Assembly (NCBI RefSeq): GCF_900114705.1
Contig: NZ_FOTW01000014.1
Span: 91,482 to 155,481 of the forward strand
Direction of reading: 5' to 3'
DNA from: Rugamonas rubra
GTDB taxonomy: Bacteria > Pseudomonadota > Gammaproteobacteria > Burkholderiales > Burkholderiaceae_D
DNA length: 64,000 bases
Under the pieces are notes generated by a model that was not told the DNA's origin, did no database searches, and saw only the letters and a list, made by a program, of their open reading frames with translations. Made by a program: the position numbers and the translations under genes. Below are positions 1 to 8,414 of the stretch, one piece after another. Within the stretch, counting starts at the first letter, position 1, and the number at the start of each line of letters is the position of its first letter.

Positions 1-2077
1 TCTGCTTCAGGTCGGCGCCGGACACCTTGATGCCGACCGGCGTCTTGATGCCGGTCGAGAGCATGTCGATCCGGTTGCGGATCGGCGGCACCCAGACGTT
101 GGACAGGCCGGGCACCTTGACAACGCGGTCGAGTTCATCGACCAGCTTGGCCGGCGTCATGCCGGCGCGCCATTGCTCGCGCGGCTTGAACTGGATGGTG
201 GTCTCGAACATCTCCATCGGCGCCGGGTCGGTGGCCGACTCGGCGCGGCCGGCCTTGCCGAACACGCTGGCCACCTCGGGCACGGTCTTGATCAGGCGGT
301 CGGTCTGCTGCAGCAGCTCGCCGGCCTTGGCGGCGGACAGGCCGGGCAGCGCCGACGGCATGTACAGCAGGTCGCCCTCGTCGAGCGGCGGCAGGAACTC
401 GCCGCCCAGGCGCATGACGGGAATGGCGGTCAGCGCCAGCGCGACGACGGCGATGCCGATGGTCGCCAGCGGATGCTTCAGGCTGGCGTCGAGCAGCGGC
501 CGGTAGGCGCGCATCAGCAGGCGGTTGAGCGGGTTGGCCGCCTCGCTGGGAATGCGGCCGCAAATCAGGTAGCCCATCAGCACGGGGATGAGCGTGATCG
601 CCAGCGCGGCGGCGGCGGCCAGCGTGTAGGTCTTGGTGTAGGCCAGCGGTGCGAACAGCTTGCCCTCCTGCGCCTCCAGGCCGAACACGGGGATGAACGA
701 CAGCGTGACGATCAGCAGCGAGAAGAACAGCGCCGGCCCGACTTCGATCGAGGCCTCGGTGATGATGTCCCAGCGCTGCTTGGCGTTGATGGTGTCGCCG
801 GGATGGGCGTGGCCCCAGGCCTCCAGGTGCTTGTGGGCGTTCTCGATCAGCACCAGCGCGGCGTCGGTGGCGGCGCCGACGGCGATGGCGATGCCGCCCA
901 GCGACATGATGTTGGCGTTGACGCCCTGGTAGCGCATGACGATGAAGGCGCCCAGCACGGCCAGCGGCAGCGTGACGATGGCCACCAGTGCGCTGCGCAG
1001 GTGGAACAGGAACAGCGCGCAGACCAGCGCGACGACGATGAACTCCTCGACCAGCTTGTCGCTCAGGTTGGCCACGGAGGCCTTGATCAGCGTCGAGCGG
1101 TCGTAGGTGGTCACCACCTCGACGCCCTTGGGCAGCGAGGCCTTCAGCATCTCCAGCTTGCGTTTGACGGCGGCGATGGTGTCGAGCGCGTTTTTACCGG
1201 AGCGCATAATCACCACGCCGCCGGCCACCTCGCCCTGGCCGTTGAGTTCGGCTATGCCGCGCCGCATCTCGGGGCCGAGGCGGATGGTGGCGACGTCGCG
1301 CAGCAGCACCGGCGTGCCGCTCTCGCTGGCGGACAGCGGGATGTTGGCGAAGTCGTCGAGCGTGCGCAGGTAGCCGCGCGCGCGCACCATGTACTCGGTT
1401 TCGGCCAGCTCGAGCACCGAGCCGCCGGTCTCCTGGTTGGCCTTGGCGAGCGCCTCCAGCACCTTGGCCTGCGACATGCCGAAGGCGCGCAGCTTGTTCG
1501 GGTCCAGCACGATCTGGTACTGCTTGACCATGCCGCCGATGCTGGCCACCTCGGCCACGTCCGGCACGGTCTTCAGTTCGAACTTGAGGAACCAGTCGTT
1601 CAGCGCGCGCAGTTGGCTCAGGTCGTGCTTGCCGCTGCGGTCGACCAGCGCGTATTCGTAGACCCAGCCGACGCCGGTGCCGTCCGGTCCCAGCTCGGCG
1701 CGCACGCCGGCCGGCAGCCGGCTCTGCACCTGGTTCAGGTACTCGGTGACGCGGGCGCGCGCCCAGTACAGGTCGGTAGCGTCGTCGAACAGCACGTAGA
1801 CGAAGGCGTCGCCGAAGAAGGAGTAGCCGCGCACCGTTTTCGCGCCGGGCACCGAGAGCAGGGCGGTGGTGAGCGGATAGGTCACCTGGTCCTCGACCAG
1901 CTGCGGCGCCTGGCCCGGATATTGGGCGCGGATGATGACCTGGGTGTCGGACAGGTCGGGCAGCGCGTCGAGCGAGGTTTTTTGCAGCGACAGCAGGCCC
2001 CAGCCGGCCAGGATGGCCGCCGCGATCAACACCCAGACGCGGTTGGCGATGGAGGCGCGGATGACACGGGCGATCAT
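1..2077 (-). CDS. cusA: Copper/silver efflux RND permease CusA (3' end beyond window)
   Basis: Inner-membrane proton-driven pump of the CusCBA complex, moving Cu(I)/Ag(I) from periplasm or cytoplasm to the outside. The ATG at 2077 overlaps the upstream cusB stop by 4 bases (ATGA), and 692 codons are visible of the roughly 1040 usual for the family, so the C-terminal third lies left of the window. The N-terminus is the typical IxxSIxNR(V)-type first membrane helix. The motif [12 protein letters not shown] is characteristic of the heavy-metal (HME) RND branch. Methionines fall at residues 573 (LLYMPS), 623 (MEMFET) and 672 (RIDMLS), the same numbers as the copper-relay triad I recall for E. coli CusA. 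That makes a monovalent Cu/Ag substrate much more likely than Co/Zn/Cd. The helix-4 proton-relay region reads [13 protein letters not shown]. Confidence 0.95.
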   Translation of the reverse strand, partial: MIARVIRASIANRVWVLIAAAILAGWGLLSLQKTSLDALPDLSDTQVIIRAQYPGQAPQLVEDQVTYPLTTALLSVPGAKTVRGYSFFGDAFVYVLFDDATDLYWARARVTEYLNQVQSRLPAGVRAELGPDGTGVGWVYEYALVDRSGKHDLSQLRALNDWFLKFELKTVPDVAEVASIGGMVKQYQIVLDPNKLRAFGMSQAKVLEALAKANQETGGSVLELAETEYMVRARGYLRTLDDFANIPLSASESGTPVLLRDVATIRLGPEMRRGIAELNGQGEVAGGVVIMRSGKNALDTIAAVKRKLEMLKASLPKGVEVVTTYDRSTLIKASVANLSDKLVEEFIVVALVCALFLFHLRSALVAIVTLPLAVLGAFIVMRYQGVNANIMSLGGIAIAVGAATDAALVLIENAHKHLEAWGHAHPGDTINAKQRWDIITEASIEVGPALFFSLLIVTLSFIPVFGLEAQEGKLFAPLAYTKTYTLAAAAALAITLIPVLMGYLICGRIPSEAANPLNRLLMRAYRPLLDASLKHPLATIGIAVVALALTAIPVMRLGGEFLPPLDEGDLLYMPSALPGLSAAKAGELLQQTDRLIKTVPEVASVFGKAGRAESATDPAPMEMFETTIQFKPREQWRAGMTPAKLVDELDRVVKVPGLSNVWVPPIRNRIDMLSTGIKTPVGIKVSGADLKQ

Positions 2078-3441
2078 TGTTTGCCTCCGTGGGCTGAGTG
2101 ATTGGTAGGGACCGCGTGGTCCGCGTGGCTGGCTGTGGCCGCTGGCGAACTAGCCGCAGCCGAAGCCGATGCCGACGTGGCCGAAGCCGTTGCCGCCGGC
2201 GTCATCGGCGCCGCGCTGGCCTCCGCAAACTTGGGCAGGATGCCCTTCAGGTTGGCTTCCGAATCGATCAGGAACTGGCCGGAGGCGACCACCTTCTGGC
2301 CCTCTTCCAACCCGCTGACGATCTCGATATCGTCGCCGCGTTCGCGGCCCAGGCCGACCGTGACCGGGCGGATGCTGTTGCCGTCGCCGGCCACCAGCAC
2401 CACCGAGCGCTTGCCCGAGCTGATCACCGCCTCGGCTGGCACCAGCAGGCGCGATGCCGTCTGCTTGCCCTCCAGCCGCACCTGCATCAGCATGCCGGGC
2501 GTGAGCGAGCCGTCGCGGTTGTCCAGCTCCAGCCGGGCCTGCGCGGTGCGCGTGGCCGTGCCGACGCCGGGCAGCATCTCGCGCACATGGCCCGTGTAGC
2601 TGCGCTGCGGCGCGCCGGCGAAGCTGGCCGTGACGGCCATGCCGACGTGGGCGGCGCCGAGCAGCGCCTCCGGCACCTCGGCCAGCAGCCACACCGTGCC
2701 GAGGCCGGAGATTTTGGCGATGGTCACGCCGGGGCCGACCATGGCGCCGTCGCGCACGGCCAGCTCGGTGATGACGCCGTCGGCCGGCGCGTTCAGCGTC
2801 AGCCGTGTTTGCGCCTTGCCGCTGCGTTCCGCCTCGGCCACCAGCGCGTCGGGAATGGACAGGGCGCGCATGCGCAGCCGGGCGGCCGCCGCCAGCGCCG
2901 TATCGCCGCCGCGGTTGAGGGCCAGATACTCCTCCTGCGGCGCGATCCATTCCGGCACGAACAGCGTGGCGATCGGCTGGCCGCGCGTAACGCGCTGCTG
3001 CGGCGCGCGCGCGTGCAGCCGCTCGACGTAGCCGGTGACGCGGCTTTGTACCACCTCGGCGCGGCTCTCGTCGAACTGCGTCGTGCCGACCAGCTCCAGC
3101 GTGTCCTTGACGTCGGCGCGGCGCACCGTGGCCATGCGAATGCCCAGGTTCTGCCGCAGCGCCGGGCTGACCTGGACGCCGCTGTCGGCGCCGGCCTCGT
3201 CGGCGTAGACGGGCACCAGGTCCATGTCCATGAAGGGGCTCTTGCCGGGCTTGTCGAATTTTTGCGTCGGCGCCATCGGGTCGTGCCAGTACAGCACCTT
3301 GCGCGCGGACGCGGCTTCTGCCTCCGGCGTGGCGGCCGTGGTGGCGGCGTGTTGGCGCGCGCCGGCCCAGTAGCCGGCGTAGACCAGTCCCGCCGCGAGC
3401 AGCGCCAGGACGATGTGTTTTGGGGTGAATGCGTGTTTCAT
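2074..3441 (-). CDS. cusB: Efflux RND periplasmic adaptor CusB
   Basis: Membrane-fusion protein linking CusA to the outer-membrane channel; it also binds metal and triggers the pump. 455 residues. An N-terminal hydrophobic anchor (about residues 10-27) is followed by the CusB-type metal-site segment with [11 protein letters not shown] and [12 protein letters not shown] around residues 48-80. Lipoyl/barrel-sandwich and beta-barrel segments follow, including [15 protein letters not shown]. The C-terminus is a low-complexity Ala/Ser tail ending in a His-rich stretch ([15 protein letters not shown]), an unusual addition that could bind extra metal. It starts with a 4-base overlap onto the TolC gene stop and ends with a 4-base overlap onto cusA, so the three genes are translationally coupled. 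Confidence 0.95.
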   Translation of the reverse strand: MKHAFTPKHIVLALLAAGLVYAGYWAGARQHAATTAATPEAEAASARKVLYWHDPMAPTQKFDKPGKSPFMDMDLVPVYADEAGADSGVQVSPALRQNLGIRMATVRRADVKDTLELVGTTQFDESRAEVVQSRVTGYVERLHARAPQQRVTRGQPIATLFVPEWIAPQEEYLALNRGGDTALAAAARLRMRALSIPDALVAEAERSGKAQTRLTLNAPADGVITELAVRDGAMVGPGVTIAKISGLGTVWLLAEVPEALLGAAHVGMAVTASFAGAPQRSYTGHVREMLPGVGTATRTAQARLELDNRDGSLTPGMLMQVRLEGKQTASRLLVPAEAVISSGKRSVVLVAGDGNSIRPVTVGLGRERGDDIEIVSGLEEGQKVVASGQFLIDSEANLKGILPKFAEASAAPMTPAATASATSASASAAASSPAATASHADHAVPTNHSAHGGKQ

Positions 3442-4760
3442 TGTGCTGTCCTCGGCTGGTTCGTCATGTCGTGTGGGATCACGTGTAGTTCCAGCCTGGC
3501 CCAGGTGAGCGCGGCCTGCTTGTCCAGTTCATTGATCTGCAGCTGCTTCTCCAGCAGCGTGCGGCGTGCCTTGAACACGGCCGACAGCGTGCCGGCGCCG
3601 GAGCGGTAGGCGGCCATGGCCAGTTCCACCTGCTGCTGCGCGGCCGGCAGCAGGGTGGCGCCGAGTTGCGCGGCGCGCTCGCGCAGGCTGCCCAGCTCCA
3701 GCGACATCTGCTCGATCTGCGCGCGCATCTCCAGCAGCACGTCCTCGTACTGCAGGCGGGCCTTGGTGCCCAGCGCCGACTTCTCGGCGACGTCGCGGTC
3801 CTGGCGCTGGCCGCGGTTGACCGTCAGCGGGATGCTGACGCCGAAGGACAGCATGTTGCCGTACTGGCTGCCGCGCTGGCTGAACACCGCCTCGAAGCTC
3901 CAGTCGGGACGGCGTTCGCGCAGCGCCACGGTGGTCTCGGCGTCGGCCAGGTCGATGGCGCGGCGCGCGTTGAGCACGCCGGCGTGGTACTGCTCCAAGT
4001 CCGCCGTCGGCACCGTCGACAGGTGTGCGCGCATCGCCGGCGGCGTGTCGGCGACGGTGTCGACCGGCGTTTGCACCCAGCGCGCCAGGACGATGCGCGC
4101 GCTGGCCACTTCCTGCGCGGCGCGGCGGCTGTCGTCCTGGCCCAGGGCCAGCTCCATTTGCGCTTGCAGCACGTCGGCCGCCGTGGCCTTGGCGCCGCGA
4201 TGGGCCGCCTGCGCGGCGCCCAGGTCGTCGGCCATGGCCTTCTCCAGTTGGCCGTAGAGTTGGCGGGCGCGCTGCGCGTACAGCAGCGTCAGCCAGGCCT
4301 TGCCGGCCTCCTCGCGCACCTTGCCGAGGTTTTCCAGGTAGGCGCCTTCCTCCATGGCGACGGCGCGTTTGGCGCGCTCCTGGCGCGCCTGCCGCTTGTC
4401 CGCCGAGACCCACTGCTGCTCGAAGCCGTAGCGGCGCATGGTCATCGAGTCGCCGGTGGTGCTGTATTTGTCGGCGCCGCTGAGCGGCAGGTTGTCGACA
4501 CCCAGTTTGAGCATCGGGTCGGGTAGTTGGTCGGCGCGGGCGGCGGCCATGCCGCTGGCCTCGACGGCGGCTTGCGCGGCCTTGTTGCTGGACGAGGCTT
4601 GTGTGGCCAGGCGCAGCGCCTGCTCCAGCGTGAGCGTGGTGGTTTGTGCGCCGGCCAGCGTGGCGCAAAGCGACAGGGCGGCGGCGAGCGCGAGGCGCAA
4701 CGGCAGCGCGCGCTCGCGGTGAAGCGTCGCGTTTGGGCGCGATGGTGACAGTGAAGACAT
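3438..4760 (-). CDS. cusC: TolC-family outer-membrane channel of the Cus system (CusC-like)
   Basis: Outer-membrane exit duct for the CusBA pump. I start it at 4760, where GAGGGG sits a few bases upstream of ATG; an in-frame ATG at 4787 has no ribosome-binding site. A signal peptide is visible (ALPLRLALAAALSLCATLAGAQ), then the first OEP repeat beginning LTLEQALRLA. Long helical Ala/Glu/Arg-rich stretches follow, with FEAVFSQRGSQYGNMLSFGVSIPL typical of the second beta section split across helices. There is no lipobox cysteine, unlike the second TolC protein at 7014. 440 residues, normal for the family. It is the first of the coupled channel-adaptor-pump trio. Confidence 0.9.
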   Translation of the reverse strand: MSSLSPSRPNATLHRERALPLRLALAAALSLCATLAGAQTTTLTLEQALRLATQASSSNKAAQAAVEASGMAAARADQLPDPMLKLGVDNLPLSGADKYSTTGDSMTMRRYGFEQQWVSADKRQARQERAKRAVAMEEGAYLENLGKVREEAGKAWLTLLYAQRARQLYGQLEKAMADDLGAAQAAHRGAKATAADVLQAQMELALGQDDSRRAAQEVASARIVLARWVQTPVDTVADTPPAMRAHLSTVPTADLEQYHAGVLNARRAIDLADAETTVALRERRPDWSFEAVFSQRGSQYGNMLSFGVSIPLTVNRGQRQDRDVAEKSALGTKARLQYEDVLLEMRAQIEQMSLELGSLRERAAQLGATLLPAAQQQVELAMAAYRSGAGTLSAVFKARRTLLEKQLQINELDKQAALTWARLELHVIPHDMTNQPRTAQ

Positions 4761-4831
4761 GATTTCCCCTCGGTGATAGACGAACACCGCCAGCGGCCAG
4801 GGCCGGGCGGCGCAACCAAATCGGGGACGGG

Positions 4832-5212
4832 TCAGATTCTCAGGCGCAGCGTTTGCAGGTAGGGCGGGTCGCTGCCGTCGGCCGGAGCGGACGCGGCCCA
4901 GGGCGCGTCGATCACGGCCGGCACCAGCGGCTGGAAGGTCGGAATGATGAAGGCGAAGGAGATTGGCGCCAGCGTCGGCGCGGCGGCCAGGTAGTCAGGC
5001 GTGCCCTTGGCGCCGGCCTTGAACTCGGCGCACTGGACGGGTTTTTCCAGGTCCATGCCGATGCAGGGCGCGTTGTCCATCAGCCGCACCTGGGGCTGGC
5101 CGGCGCTGAGCTGCGGGCAGACATAGGCGGCCATCGCCACCCCCGCGTTCATGACCGTCAGGGCCAGGAACAGGGCAAGCAGGCGGAACAGGGACGGGAA
5201 GGCTAGCCGCAT
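4832..5212 (-). CDS. Small secreted protein upstream of cusCBA, function unknown
   Basis: 126 residues with a clear Sec signal peptide (RLLALFLALTVMNAGVAMAA). The mature part has two cysteines (YVCPQL and NAPCIGMD) plus a third in VQCAEF, and ends in the hydrophobic/arginine tail PPYLQTLRLRI. Small cysteine-containing exported proteins with this kind of ending are common beside copper/cation efflux genes; I do not recognise a named domain. It lies 71 bases upstream of the cusC start on the same strand, so it is probably the first gene of the efflux operon. A role in periplasmic metal binding is inference from position and cysteines. Confidence 0.75.
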   Translation of the reverse strand: MRLAFPSLFRLLALFLALTVMNAGVAMAAYVCPQLSAGQPQVRLMDNAPCIGMDLEKPVQCAEFKAGAKGTPDYLAAAPTLAPISFAFIIPTFQPLVPAVIDAPWAASAPADGSDPPYLQTLRLRI

Positions 5213-5249
5213 GATCGTTGTGTGGTGGTGAGCGCCCAGTGTCGGCGGA

Positions 5250-5263
5250 TTGGATTAGTCCAA
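5250..5263. promoter_or_regulatory. 14-bp near-palindrome upstream of the efflux operon (candidate operator)
   Basis: TTGGATTAGTCCAA: arms TTGGA and TCCAA around 4 bases, 37 bases upstream of the leftward gene starting at 5212. The spacing to any recognisable -10 element does not match a MerR-type promoter, so the regulator cannot be named. It may be chance. Confidence 0.25.
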
Positions 5264-5390
5264 GCTCAAGCACTGTGCCCGAATGTGGCCATGATAGGGA
5301 ACAATCCGACCGAATTTGTTGATGCAGGTCAAAAATGAGCCACTGCGGCGGCGCTTTGCCCTGCGCGCAGCGCTTGACAGCGGCGCGGCG

Positions 5391-5831
5391 TCACTTGGCC
5401 GCTTTGCGCGACGACCAGTGCAGGTGGGTGATCTGCCAGCCGTCGCCTTGCTTGGCCAACAGCGCAGTCTCGGTGCCGAACAGGTGCACCTTGGCGCCCT
5501 TGTACTGGCCGCTTGTTTCGGTTTCGCGCATCACCACGGCCAGGTTGCCGTCGACGCGCTCGCTTTGGCGCAGCACGGTGTTGCTGGTGGACTTGGCGAA
5601 GGCCATGTCGGCCGGCAGGTGGTGGCCGGCGTACTCGTCGCGCGAGCGTTCGACATGGCCGGACTCGTAGATCTGAATCTCCGGCGCCAGCAGGGCCTGC
5701 GCCTCGGCGCCTTTGCCGCTGGACATGGCCTGGTGGAAGGCGGCCAGGGTTTCCGTCGGCGTGGCGGCGTGCAGCGGCAGGCAGAGGGCGGCAAGGGCGA
5801 GCGGAAGGACGGTGCTGAGGATGCGGCGCAT
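5391..5831 (-). CDS. Secreted NTF2-like (DUF4440/SnoaL-type) protein
   Basis: 146 residues: signal peptide MRRILSTVLPLALAALCLPLHA, then a single NTF2-like cone domain. Diagnostic features are TPTETLAAFHQAMSSG at its start, the ALLAPEIQIYESGHVERSRDEYAGHHL segment, and the closing DGWQITHLHWSSR strand typical of DUF4440-type proteins. The family includes small enzymes and binding proteins, so function cannot be assigned. Two histidines (GHVERS, GHHL) could bind metal, in keeping with copper genes on both sides, but this is inference. It is divergent from the CueR-type promoter at 5931 and separated from the 4832-5212 gene by 178 bases, so it may have its own promoter. Confidence 0.85.
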   Translation of the reverse strand: MRRILSTVLPLALAALCLPLHAATPTETLAAFHQAMSSGKGAEAQALLAPEIQIYESGHVERSRDEYAGHHLPADMAFAKSTSNTVLRQSERVDGNLAVVMRETETSGQYKGAKVHLFGTETALLAKQGDGWQITHLHWSSRKAAK

Positions 5832-5864
5832 GGGATGGGGTCTCCAGGAAGGGGCGGAGCGGCA

Positions 5865-5893
5865 ATTTAAACAGCGCCGGCGCGGCCCGGCAA
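5865..5893 (-). promoter_or_regulatory. Candidate sigma-70 promoter for the NTF2-like gene
   Basis: Reading leftward, TTGCCG (5893-5888) and TTAAAT (5870-5865) are separated by 17 bases, ending about 33 bases upstream of the start codon at 5831. Only the pattern supports it. Confidence 0.3.
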
Positions 5894-5930
5894 GCGGAAA
5901 AGAAATATTGTTGTGTGGGCCAGTTTACGC

Positions 5931-5961
5931 TTGACCTTCCTCCTGTGGGAAGGTCTATAGT
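5931..5961 (+). promoter_or_regulatory. CueR/MerR-family copper-responsive promoter
   Basis: TTGACC (-35, 5931-5936) and TATAGT (-10, 5956-5961) are separated by 19 bases, the over-long spacer that MerR-family activators need. Inside sits a perfect dyad, ACCTTCC (5934-5940), 7 bases, GGAAGGT (5948-5954), which matches the CueR box of copA/cueO-type promoters. The start codon of the first copper gene (6009) is 48 bases downstream. It very probably drives the rightward copper operon. The regulator gene itself is not in the window. Confidence 0.85.
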
Positions 5962-6008
5962 GAACGATCTTGTCATGCGCCGCGCCTTTGCGCTACTATT
6001 TGCCGCTT

Positions 6009-6440
6009 ATGCAAACCCTAGTCCGTTACCTGCTGTGGATGTTGATCGCCGCGCTGCCGCTGCAGGGCACGGCCGCCGCATTCATGTCCGGCGCCGGCAT
6101 GGACAGGGACAGCGCCGCGCGCGCCGGCGCGGAAATGGTGGCGGCTGTGATGGCGGCCACGATGCCGGCCACGGCGTCGGCCGCCCAGACCGGCATGGCG
6201 GACGAGCTCGTCGCCATGCACGCCGCCCATTGCGGCGAGGCTATGCCCGAGCACGGCAAGGCCACGCACGGCAAGTGCAGCAGCTGCGCCAGTTGCTGCG
6301 TGGGCGTCTGCGCGCCGCCGCAGGCGGTCGTGCTCTTTTTTGCCCTTCCTTTGGCGCGCTGCGCGGTGCTGGTCGCCGAGCCGGCGATGACCGCCTTCAT
6401 TCCTGCCACCCTCGAACGACCACCACGCCTGATCTCCTGA
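6009..6440 (+). CDS. CopL/DUF2946-like Cys- and His-containing exported protein
   Basis: 143 residues, first gene behind the CueR-type promoter. I start it at the ATG at 6009 (MQTLVRYLLWMLIAALPLQG, a signal peptide or anchor); a TTG 13 codons upstream is in frame but lies too close to the promoter. The middle carries MHAAHCGEAMPEHGKATHGKC, followed by the cysteine cluster CSSCASCCVGVC. A hydrophobic segment (AVVLFFALPLARCAVLVA) comes after that, and the protein ends PPRLIS. The Cys/His cluster next to a membrane segment resembles CopL/DUF2946 proteins that precede copA genes and bind copper; the match is from memory of the pattern, not a search. No strong ribosome-binding site is visible. Confidence 0.7.
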   Translation: MQTLVRYLLWMLIAALPLQGTAAAFMSGAGMDRDSAARAGAEMVAAVMAATMPATASAAQTGMADELVAMHAAHCGEAMPEHGKATHGKCSSCASCCVGVCAPPQAVVLFFALPLARCAVLVAEPAMTAFIPATLERPPRLIS

Positions 6441-6520
6441 CGATTGCTGTTGTCGCGAAGCTCGCTTCGCGCCGCCCTGAATCTCCGGTTTGGGTGCCAG
6501 TGTTATTTCTAAGGAAAATC

Positions 6521-7012
6521 ATGAAACGTTTACGCTTCCTACTGTTCGCGGTGGCCGGTGTGCCGCTGCTTGCCTCCGCGCAAGCGGCGCGTGTCGACGC
6601 GGCCACGCCGCAGGCTGGCGCGTCGGCAGCCTTGCCGTACCAGTCCGCTTTCGCCGGCTATCTGCCGGCGCCGCAATCCGACGTCACGCCCGACAAGGCC
6701 TGGCTGCAAGCCAATAGCGAGCTGGCCGCCGCCGGCGGCCATGCCGGCCACGGCATGATGCACATGCATCAGGACAAGGCCCCGGCGGCCGGCCAGGCCA
6801 CCCCACAACAAGCGCAACAAGCCCGTCAGGGCCACGCGGCGGCGCAAGCAGCGCCGGCTGCGGCTGCGGCCGCTTCGCACCAAGGCCACCACGCTGCGCC
6901 GTCGTCGGCGCGCCCGTCGTCCGACCCGCACCAAGGCCATGCGGCGCCACGGCCCGCCTCGCCGGCAGCCGATCCGCACCAGGGTCACCACATGCAAATG
7001 AAAGGCCAATAA
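6521..7012 (+). CDS. His/Met-rich exported copper-binding protein
   Basis: 163 residues, start supported by AAGGAAAA upstream. Signal peptide MKRLRFLLFAVAGVPLLASAQA. A conserved-looking block SAFAGYLPAPQSDVTPDKAW follows, then LQANSELAAAGGHAGHGMMHMHQDKAP. This is the SAF-GY...W-AN...GGH pattern of short proteins found between copper TolC and CopA genes. The second half is low complexity Ala/Gln/Pro with three copies of a QGHHA-like unit (SHQGHHAAP, DPHQGHAAP, DPHQGHHMQM). Histidines and methionines are ideal soft-metal ligands, so periplasmic Cu sequestration is the likely role. It ends one base before the next gene. Confidence 0.8.
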   Translation: MKRLRFLLFAVAGVPLLASAQAARVDAATPQAGASAALPYQSAFAGYLPAPQSDVTPDKAWLQANSELAAAGGHAGHGMMHMHQDKAPAAGQATPQQAQQARQGHAAAQAAPAAAAAASHQGHHAAPSSARPSSDPHQGHAAPRPASPAADPHQGHHMQMKGQ

Positions 7013-7013
7013 C

Positions 7014-8414
7014 ATGACACGTTTCCCTTTACGACCCGGCGTAGCGATGCTGGGACGGGCGGCGGCGGGCTTGTCCGTCGCGCTGCTGGCCGGTTGCGCC
7101 AGCCTGTCTCCGGACGGCGGCCTGGACGATGTGTCGCGCTTGACCAGCGAACGCGTCGGCCAGCCGGCCAGCTTCCGCCAGGACGCCGCCGACGGCAAGA
7201 CGGCAGGAGCCGACCGCGACAGCCAGCTGCAAACCCTGCTGGCGCAGCCTTTGAGCGCCGACGCGGCGGTGCGCGTCGCCCTGCTGAACAGTCCGGCGCT
7301 GAAGTCCGCGCTGGCCGAGCTGGGCGTGTCCGAGGCCGAGATGGTGCAGGCCGGCCGCATGCGCAATCCCAGCCTGAGCTTCGGCCGCATCCACGGCGGC
7401 GGTGAAAGCGAGATCGACCGTGGCGTGATGTTCGACCTGGCCGGTCTGCTGACCCTGCCGATGCGCAGCCGCATCGAGCAGGGCCGCTTCGAGCAGGCCA
7501 AGCTGCGCGCCGCCGGCCAGGCCGTGCAACTGGCGGCCGACACGCGGCGCGCCTACTTCACGGCCGTGGCCGCCGCCCAGTCGGCGCAGTTCGCCGAGCA
7601 GGTGCGCGGCGCCGCCGAGGCCTCGGCCGAGCTGGCCGAGCGGATGAGCAAGGTGGGCAACTGGAGCAAGCTGGACCAGGCCCGCGAGCGCGCCTTCTAC
7701 GCCGACGCCGTCACCCAGCTGGCGCGCGCGCGCCACGAGGCCCTGTCCAGCCGCGAACAGCTGCTACGCCTGCTCGGCCTGCGCGAGCAGGGCTTCAGCC
7801 TGCCCGAGCGCCTGCCCGAGCTGCCGGCCGCGCCGCGCGAGATCCGCCAGGCCGAGGCGCAGGCGCTGGAGCAGCGCCTCGACGTGCTGGCCGCCCGCCG
7901 CGACACCGAGGCCACCGCCAGCGCGCTGGGCCTGAACCGCGCCACGCGCTTCGTCAACGTGCTCGACGCCGGCTATGTCAACAAGAGCAGCAGCGGCGCG
8001 CCGCGCGAGAACGGCTACGAGGTCTCGCTGGAGCTGCCGCTGTTCGACTGGGGCGGCGCCCGCGTGGCGCGCGCCGAGGCGCAGTACATGCAGGCGGTGC
8101 ACCGCACCGCCGACGTGGCGCTGCGCGCCCGCTCCGAGGTGCGCGAGGCCTATTCCGGCTACCGCAGCGCCTACGACATCGCGCGCCACTACCGCGACGA
8201 GGTGGTGCCGCTGCGCCGCAAGATCTCCGACGAGGTGCTGCTGCGCTACAACGGCATGCTGGCCAGCGTGTTCGAGCTGCTGGCCGACTCGCGCGAACAG
8301 CTCGCCAGCGTCAACGGCGCCATCGAAAGCCAGCGCGATTTTTGGATCGCCGAGACACGCCTGCAGTCCGCCCTGAATGGCGCCGGCAACAACGAAGCAA
8401 GGACCAACCCATGA
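7014..8414 (+). CDS. TolC-family lipoprotein of the copper operon
   Basis: 466 residues; signal peptide with lipobox LLAGC (about residue 29), so the mature N-terminus is probably acylated like CusC/OprM. Two OEP repeats are visible: LLAQPLSADAAVRVALLNSPALKSALAELGVSEAEM and, later, LPLFDWGGARVARAEAQY with long helical stretches after each. Its stop overlaps the multicopper oxidase start (ATGA at 8411-8414). It is clearly different from the non-lipidated TolC at 3438-4760, so the island encodes two outer-membrane channels; this one has no adaptor or pump beside it. CopB-like or export roles are both possible. Confidence 0.85.
   Translation: MTRFPLRPGVAMLGRAAAGLSVALLAGCASLSPDGGLDDVSRLTSERVGQPASFRQDAADGKTAGADRDSQLQTLLAQPLSADAAVRVALLNSPALKSALAELGVSEAEMVQAGRMRNPSLSFGRIHGGGESEIDRGVMFDLAGLLTLPMRSRIEQGRFEQAKLRAAGQAVQLAADTRRAYFTAVAAAQSAQFAEQVRGAAEASAELAERMSKVGNWSKLDQARERAFYADAVTQLARARHEALSSREQLLRLLGLREQGFSLPERLPELPAAPREIRQAEAQALEQRLDVLAARRDTEATASALGLNRATRFVNVLDAGYVNKSSSGAPRENGYEVSLELPLFDWGGARVARAEAQYMQAVHRTADVALRARSEVREAYSGYRSAYDIARHYRDEVVPLRRKISDEVLLRYNGMLASVFELLADSREQLASVNGAIESQRDFWIAETRLQSALNGAGNNEARTNP

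Noticed and set aside
173..2101. Long rightward open frame (642 codons) opposite cusA
   Set aside because: It is the antisense frame of cusA; composition is His/Gln/Arg/Gly-rich noise and there is no ribosome-binding site or known domain. GC-rich DNA makes such shadows common.
5250..5263. MerR-type promoter upstream of the leftward efflux operon
   Set aside because: The palindrome is there, but no -35/-10 pair with a 19-20 base spacer fits around it, so I list it only as an unnamed operator candidate.
6456..6471. GCGAAGC/GCTTCGC palindrome between two copper genes
   Set aside because: Arms leave only a 2-base loop and no T-run follows; probably not a terminator, and nothing suggests a regulator.
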